The notes beneath the pieces are model-generated. The model was not told the DNA's origin. It worked only from the letters and a program-made list of their open reading frames with translations, and made no database searches. A stretch of 28,894 bases of DNA from Verrucomicrobiales bacterium (lineage in GTDB: Bacteria > Verrucomicrobiota > Verrucomicrobiia > Verrucomicrobiales > DEV007), in the NCBI GenBank assembly GCA_007123695.1, contig SLGN01000554.1, forward strand, positions 1 to 28,894. Reading direction: 5' to 3'. The position numbers were made by a program, and so were the translations under genes. Shown here piece after piece: positions 25,569-28,894 of the stretch. Within the stretch, counting starts at the first letter, position 1, and each line of letters begins with the position of its first letter.

Positions 25569-27029
25569 TCATTCGCCCTGGCCGAGCGAAAAGCCGCGCT
25601 GTCCGTCGAAGAGGTAGAGGTTTTCGGATTTCACCACTTCGATCCCGGCGTCGAGGAGCGCGGCGAGCAGCTCGGGAACGAGCGTGGCCTCCACCGGCGG
25701 ATAGCTCGGTTCCGGCGAGGTGGTGTCGGCGGCGGGATTGACGAAACGGCAGCGCCAGTGGTCGGTGCAGAAGGTCTCGGGGAATCCTTCGGGCCAGACC
25801 TTGACTCCGCGGTTGGTGACCAGCTTCAGCCGCATCCGTCCCTCGGCGGCTTTTTGCAGCCGCGCCGCCAGCTCGTCCGGGGCGGAATCGGCCGCACAGA
25901 CGAAGAAATCGACCCCGCAAAGTTCCCGTTTCACCTCCGGCCGCCGGTAGGGGAGCGGCTGGGCCGGCGCGTTTGGGAACTCCGCCACCGGAAGGGCCAC
26001 CGGCCGCTGTCCGAGGCGTTCGACGACCGCTTCGGCGAAGGCGCGCGTTCCGACCAACTGCGAATCCGATCCAGGACGATGGATGTCCGCCGTGTGGAAA
26101 CCGTCCTCGATGGTGCGGAGGAGCGCGTTCTGAATCGCCGAGGCTTGCTCGGCCAGTCCGAGATGGACCAACATCATCACGGCGGACTGGAGCAGGGCGG
26201 TGGGGTTGGCGATGTCCCGGCCGGCGATGTCGGGGGCGCTGCCATGGATGGCCTCGAACATGCTGATGCGTTCGCCGATGTTCGCGCTGCCGGCCAGGCC
26301 GACGCTCCCGGTGAGTTCGGCAGTGACGTCGCTGATGATGTCGCCGTAGAGGTTGAGCGTCACGATCACGTCGTAGCGCTCCGGCCGCGTCGCCACCCGG
26401 GCCGTTCCGATGTCGATGATCTGGACTTCCTGTTCGAGTTCCGGATACTCGGCGCCCATCCGCCGGAAGGTCTCGGCAAAGAGGCCGTCCGTCAGCTTCA
26501 TGATGTTGTCCTTCACGAGGCAGGTCACTTTGCGGCGGCCGTTGGCCTTGGCGTATTCGAAGGCGTAGCGCACGATCCGCTCGGTACCGGGGATGCTGAC
26601 GAGCTTGAGGCACTGGAAGGTGTCCACCGTCTGCCGGTGCTCGATCCCCGCGTAGAGGTCCTCCTCGTTCTCGCGCACCACCACGACGTCCATACCGGGG
26701 TGCTGCGTCGCCACATGCGGATGGTAGGTGCGGCACGGGCGCACGTTCGCGAACAGGCCGAGGGTCTTGCGCAGCGTCACGTTCAGGCTCTTGTAGCCGG
26801 AGCCCTGCGGCGTCGTGATCGGCCCCTTCAGCAGAACGGGGTTGCGGCGCAGCACTTCCCACGCTTCCGGAGCGATTCCGCTGGAGTGGCCGGCGAGGTA
26901 GGCCTTTTCGCCGATCTCGACCTCGTCGTAGTCGATCGGGCAGCCGGCGGCGTCGAGGATCGAGCGGACGGCGACCGTGATTTCCGGACCGATCCCGTCG
27001 CCGGGGGCTAGGGTGATTCTCTGGTTCAT
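25569..27029 (-). CDS. icd: Isocitrate dehydrogenase, Thermus-type long form, predicted NAD-dependent
   Basis: A protein of 486 residues. It oxidises isocitrate to 2-oxoglutarate in the TCA cycle. Substrate residues are visible in order: GYKSLNVTLRKTLGLFANVRP (S81, N83, R87, R97), VVRENEEDLYAG (R119, Y126), KDN (K173) and LNLYGDIISD (D230, D234). The coenzyme loop reads HGSAPDIAG (D267, I268). NADP enzymes carry Lys-Tyr at these positions, whereas Asp-Ile is typical of NAD enzymes. A C-terminal domain of about 140 residues with VDFFVCAADSAPDEL, LKLVTNRGVKVWP and DHWRCRFVNP matches the extension of Thermus and alphaproteobacterial IDH. The start at 27029 gives MNQRITLAPGDGIGPE; longer frames are spurious. 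Confidence 0.93.
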   Translation of the reverse strand: MNQRITLAPGDGIGPEITVAVRSILDAAGCPIDYDEVEIGEKAYLAGHSSGIAPEAWEVLRRNPVLLKGPITTPQGSGYKSLNVTLRKTLGLFANVRPCRTYHPHVATQHPGMDVVVVRENEEDLYAGIEHRQTVDTFQCLKLVSIPGTERIVRYAFEYAKANGRRKVTCLVKDNIMKLTDGLFAETFRRMGAEYPELEQEVQIIDIGTARVATRPERYDVIVTLNLYGDIISDVTAELTGSVGLAGSANIGERISMFEAIHGSAPDIAGRDIANPTALLQSAVMMLVHLGLAEQASAIQNALLRTIEDGFHTADIHRPGSDSQLVGTRAFAEAVVERLGQRPVALPVAEFPNAPAQPLPYRRPEVKRELCGVDFFVCAADSAPDELAARLQKAAEGRMRLKLVTNRGVKVWPEGFPETFCTDHWRCRFVNPAADTTSPEPSYPPVEATLVPELLAALLDAGIEVVKSENLYLFDGQRGFSLGQGE

Positions 27030-27210
27030 CGAAGGGATGAGTGAGGGGGAGAGGAGGGCTTCCGCCAACGAAGGCGGAAACCCGGAACGGCGGGACGATA
27101 GGCTTGAAATCGATTTCGCGAAAGAGCATTCGGCCGGGATTCGGTTGCGGTCTGGAAAGATGCGAACCAAAAAAAATCTCGCGGTGTCGTGCGCTTTTGA
27201 GAGAATGCGG

Positions 27211-27239
27211 TTGACATAGCCGAGCATCGAAGTCCTTAA
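27211..27239 (+). promoter_or_regulatory. Candidate promoter of the proline-rich protein gene
   Basis: A perfect TTGACA lies at 27211-27216. Seventeen bases later comes CCTTAA (27234-27239), a weak -10. Transcription would start near 27246, after the in-frame ATG at 27239 and before the one at 27278. This favours the second ATG as the real start codon. Confidence 0.5.
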
Positions 27240-27277
27240 TGGCGAAGAATCTTTTAAAAAAGGTTCCCAACTTTCCC

Positions 27278-28051
27278 ATGAGCGACCAAGACCCAGCCAA
27301 GCCTTCCGTGAACACCTCGACGGTGCCTCTCAAAAAAGAGACGGTTCGCATCAGTCTGCGCGCCCCCATGGAGGATTCGGGGCCCGTTGCGCCGAAGGGC
27401 TCCACGACGCCCGTTCCGACCGCCCCTTCGCCCACGGCGCAGACCGCTCCGGCCCCGACCGCTCCGCCTCCGCCCGCCGGGGTCTCCTCTCCGCCTGCTC
27501 CGCGCCCCCCAGGGGCTCCGCCTGCGGCACCTCCCCGCCCTGCGGGCGCGGCTCCCGCTCCGCCCGCTCCCTCGCCTCCGGGCGCCAAGACCATTCCTCT
27601 CGCCAAGGCTCCGGATCCGCTGGGTCCGACCAAGCCCGTCCCCACCGCCGGAGTCGCGGCACCCCCCGCAGCTCCGGTGGCGGCCTCGCCCGCTCCCCCT
27701 GCGGCGGCTTCCCCGATCGGGGCCAAGACCATCCCCCTCGCCAAGGCGCCGGGCAGCGCCGGTCCCGGACCCGTCGGTCGGGTCACCACCCCCCTTCAGC
27801 CCGGCGGAGCCAAGCCGCTCCCCCAGGCCACCGTCAAGATGGGCTCGACGCAGCCCATGGGCGCCGCCGCCGCCGGCACCAAACCTCTCCCCAAAGCTCC
27901 CAATATCCAGTCCACCGCAGAAGAGGTGGAGGAAGAATGGGAGGAAGAATACGAAGAATCCGGACTCATGCCCTTCGCCATCATCGTCCTCGTCCTCGCC
28001 CTCGTCGTGCTCGGCATCGAGCTGATCACGAAGTTCGGCAGCGGCAGCTGA
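27278..28051 (+). CDS. Proline/alanine-rich single-pass membrane protein
   Basis: A protein of 257 residues. The N-terminus MSDQDPAKPSVNTS is followed by VPLKKETVRISLRAP, a block I have seen in proteins restricted to Verrucomicrobia. A long low-complexity Pro/Ala/Thr region (about 45-215) contains two copies of GAKTIPLAKAP (near residues 105 and 150). An acidic stretch EEVEEEWEEEYEES precedes one C-terminal membrane helix (LMPFAIIVLVLALVVLGIEL). The likely topology is a long soluble arm with a tail anchor. The function is unknown. The alternative ATG at 27239 adds 13 residues but would fall before the predicted transcription start. Thioredoxin follows after 175 bp. Confidence 0.75.
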   Translation: MSDQDPAKPSVNTSTVPLKKETVRISLRAPMEDSGPVAPKGSTTPVPTAPSPTAQTAPAPTAPPPPAGVSSPPAPRPPGAPPAAPPRPAGAAPAPPAPSPPGAKTIPLAKAPDPLGPTKPVPTAGVAAPPAAPVAASPAPPAAASPIGAKTIPLAKAPGSAGPGPVGRVTTPLQPGGAKPLPQATVKMGSTQPMGAAAAGTKPLPKAPNIQSTAEEVEEEWEEEYEESGLMPFAIIVLVLALVVLGIELITKFGSGS

Positions 28052-28226
28052 TCCCTTCCACGGGTTTCGCATCCGCCCGGTGTACCTTTGCGGTCCGATT
28101 CGTCGTCGGCCCGGCTCCGCATTCTTGCGTTTCCGACGCATCGTGCTTTGCATTTGGAATCCTAGGTGCCAGGTCGGTCCTCTCCGTTCCTTCCGGAACC
28201 GTTTGCAGAACATCCCCTCCGATACC

Positions 28227-28556
28227 ATGTCCCAGAACACCGTCATTGCCCTCTCCGCCGAAGACTTCGCCAGCGAGGTAGAAAACGCTACCGTGCCCGT
28301 CCTCGTCGATTTCTGGTCGGAGCACTGTGGGCCCTGCAAGATGCTCGCGCCCGTGCTCGACGAGGTTGCGGCCCAGCTCGGCGAGCGTGCCAAGATCACC
28401 AAGGTCGACGTGATGGCCAACCGCGAGCTGGCGGTGAAATACGGCGTCCGTGCCGTGCCCACTCTGCTATTCCTCAAGGACGGAGAGGTGAAGGTGACCA
28501 AGGTCGGCACGATGGCGAAGGATGCCATCGTCGATACGCTCGACTCCCTTGCGTGA
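28227..28556 (+). CDS. trxA: Thioredoxin
   Basis: A thioredoxin of 109 residues. The active site reads DFWSEHCGPCKML with Cys34 and Cys37; the residues before it (SEH) differ from the common AxW or APW. The cis-proline is in VRAVPTLLFLKDGE (P78), and VDVMANRELAVKYGV is the normal central strand-helix. It reduces protein disulfides in the cytoplasm. The start MSQNTVIAL at 28227 was chosen because the frame upstream (to 28080) gives no thioredoxin-like sequence. A TAGGTG hexamer about 60 bp upstream (near 28163) may be a -10 box. A membrane-protein gene starts 40 bp later. Confidence 0.95.
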   Translation: MSQNTVIALSAEDFASEVENATVPVLVDFWSEHCGPCKMLAPVLDEVAAQLGERAKITKVDVMANRELAVKYGVRAVPTLLFLKDGEVKVTKVGTMAKDAIVDTLDSLA

Positions 28557-28596
28557 CGGATTTCGTTCGTGCTCCGATCTTCCCCCAGCTGTTCCC

Positions 28597-28894
28597 GTGA
28601 AGCCCGACCTCCAGCCCCGCCGTTTCGAGCTGCCCATCGTCTGGGTTTTCGCCCTGATTTTCCTCGGGGTAGGCTACCGCCTCGCCGTCCCGGTTTTTGG
28701 ATTGCCGTGGAACACCGCGCCTCTCCTCGCCATGGCCTTCGGTGGAGGCATGCTGCTCGCTCCCCGGTTGTGGTGGATCCCGGTCGCGGCCCTCGTCGTC
28801 GGAGATCTTCTGCTCGGGATCCTATCGCCCGGCGGAGGGGTCGGCACCTACACGCTCGTTTCTGCGGGGATCTACGCATGTGTCGCCCTCTTCG
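28597..28894 (+). CDS. Membrane protein, DUF6580/ECF substrate-component-like (runs off the right edge)
   Basis: The frame from a GTG at 28597 is open to the window edge, about 99 residues. It starts VKPDLQPRRFELPIVWVFAL, then shows three hydrophobic segments. Landmarks are VFGLPWNTAPLLAMAFGGGMLLAPRLWW and VAALVVGDLLLGILSPG, typical of the DUF6580 group of putative transporter components. The GTG is the first plausible start after the thioredoxin stop; an ATG inside (28732) would remove the first helix. The remainder is outside the window. Function and substrate are unknown. Confidence 0.6.
   Translation, partial: MKPDLQPRRFELPIVWVFALIFLGVGYRLAVPVFGLPWNTAPLLAMAFGGGMLLAPRLWWIPVAALVVGDLLLGILSPGGGVGTYTLVSAGIYACVALF

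Noticed and set aside
26744..26757. A GTTCGCGAACA palindrome inside icd resembling a LexA half-site pair
   Set aside because: It lacks the TGTTC-N4-GAACA spacing and lies well inside a coding region.
25480..27789. A 769-codon minus-strand frame across icd and the proline-rich gene
   Set aside because: It is a shadow of icd in another frame, extended by an Ala/Gly-rich antisense of the proline-rich region.

Overview
This is a GC-rich chromosomal window with tightly packed genes. It looks like a member of the Verrucomicrobia (PVC superphylum). Several independent signs agree: a long GreA-type elongation factor like the chlamydial one; a TIGR04073-type exosortase-associated secreted protein; an iduronate-sulfatase-like sulfatase; a TMTC-like membrane/TPR protein; a proline-rich membrane protein carrying a KKETVRISLR box; and a perfect 14-bp palindrome TGTTC-N4-GAACA, the form recalled for the verrucomicrobial LexA box. 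I see no rRNA, tRNA, CRISPR array, intact insertion sequence or prophage.

Layout. 1-3561 (minus): trkA, trkH and the start of recG, a tightly spaced set for potassium uptake and recombination. 3668-6039 (minus): a two-domain sugar-type ABC ATPase without permease or binding protein, then a short-chain dehydrogenase. 6141-9950 (plus): a LexA-type box and -10 element, a FAN1-like nuclease fused to a DEDDh 3'-5' exonuclease, an 85-aa unknown protein and an EboE-type TIM-barrel protein. 9980-10710: a metallothionein and its SmtB-type repressor, divergent around a 12-2-12 operator. 10759-15047 (minus): a small secreted protein, then a DUF997/YhdT-like protein, a PanF-like sodium:solute symporter with a soluble insert, and a phosphate-porin-like outer-membrane protein. 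15091-19476: a possible small gene, a TMTC-like protein, and a divergent GT2 glycosyltransferase plus ArnA-type dehydrogenase, suggesting surface glycan or lipid-linked sugar work. 19542-21011: sulfatase. 21031-21707 (minus): a membrane-protein gene that appears frameshifted twice. 21965-24327: long GreA and, divergently, the TIGR04073 protein. 24398-27029 (minus): an isocitrate dehydrogenase predicted to use NAD, then an M20 peptidase. 27278-28894 (plus): proline-rich membrane protein, thioredoxin and the start of a membrane protein.

The strongest regulatory readings are a probable SOS-controlled FAN1-exonuclease gene, possibly with two co-transcribed genes, and a self-contained zinc-type metallothionein/repressor switch. 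A general feature is the near absence of Shine-Dalgarno sequences; several genes have a -10-like hexamer only 4-17 nt before the ATG, which hints at leaderless or very short leaders.
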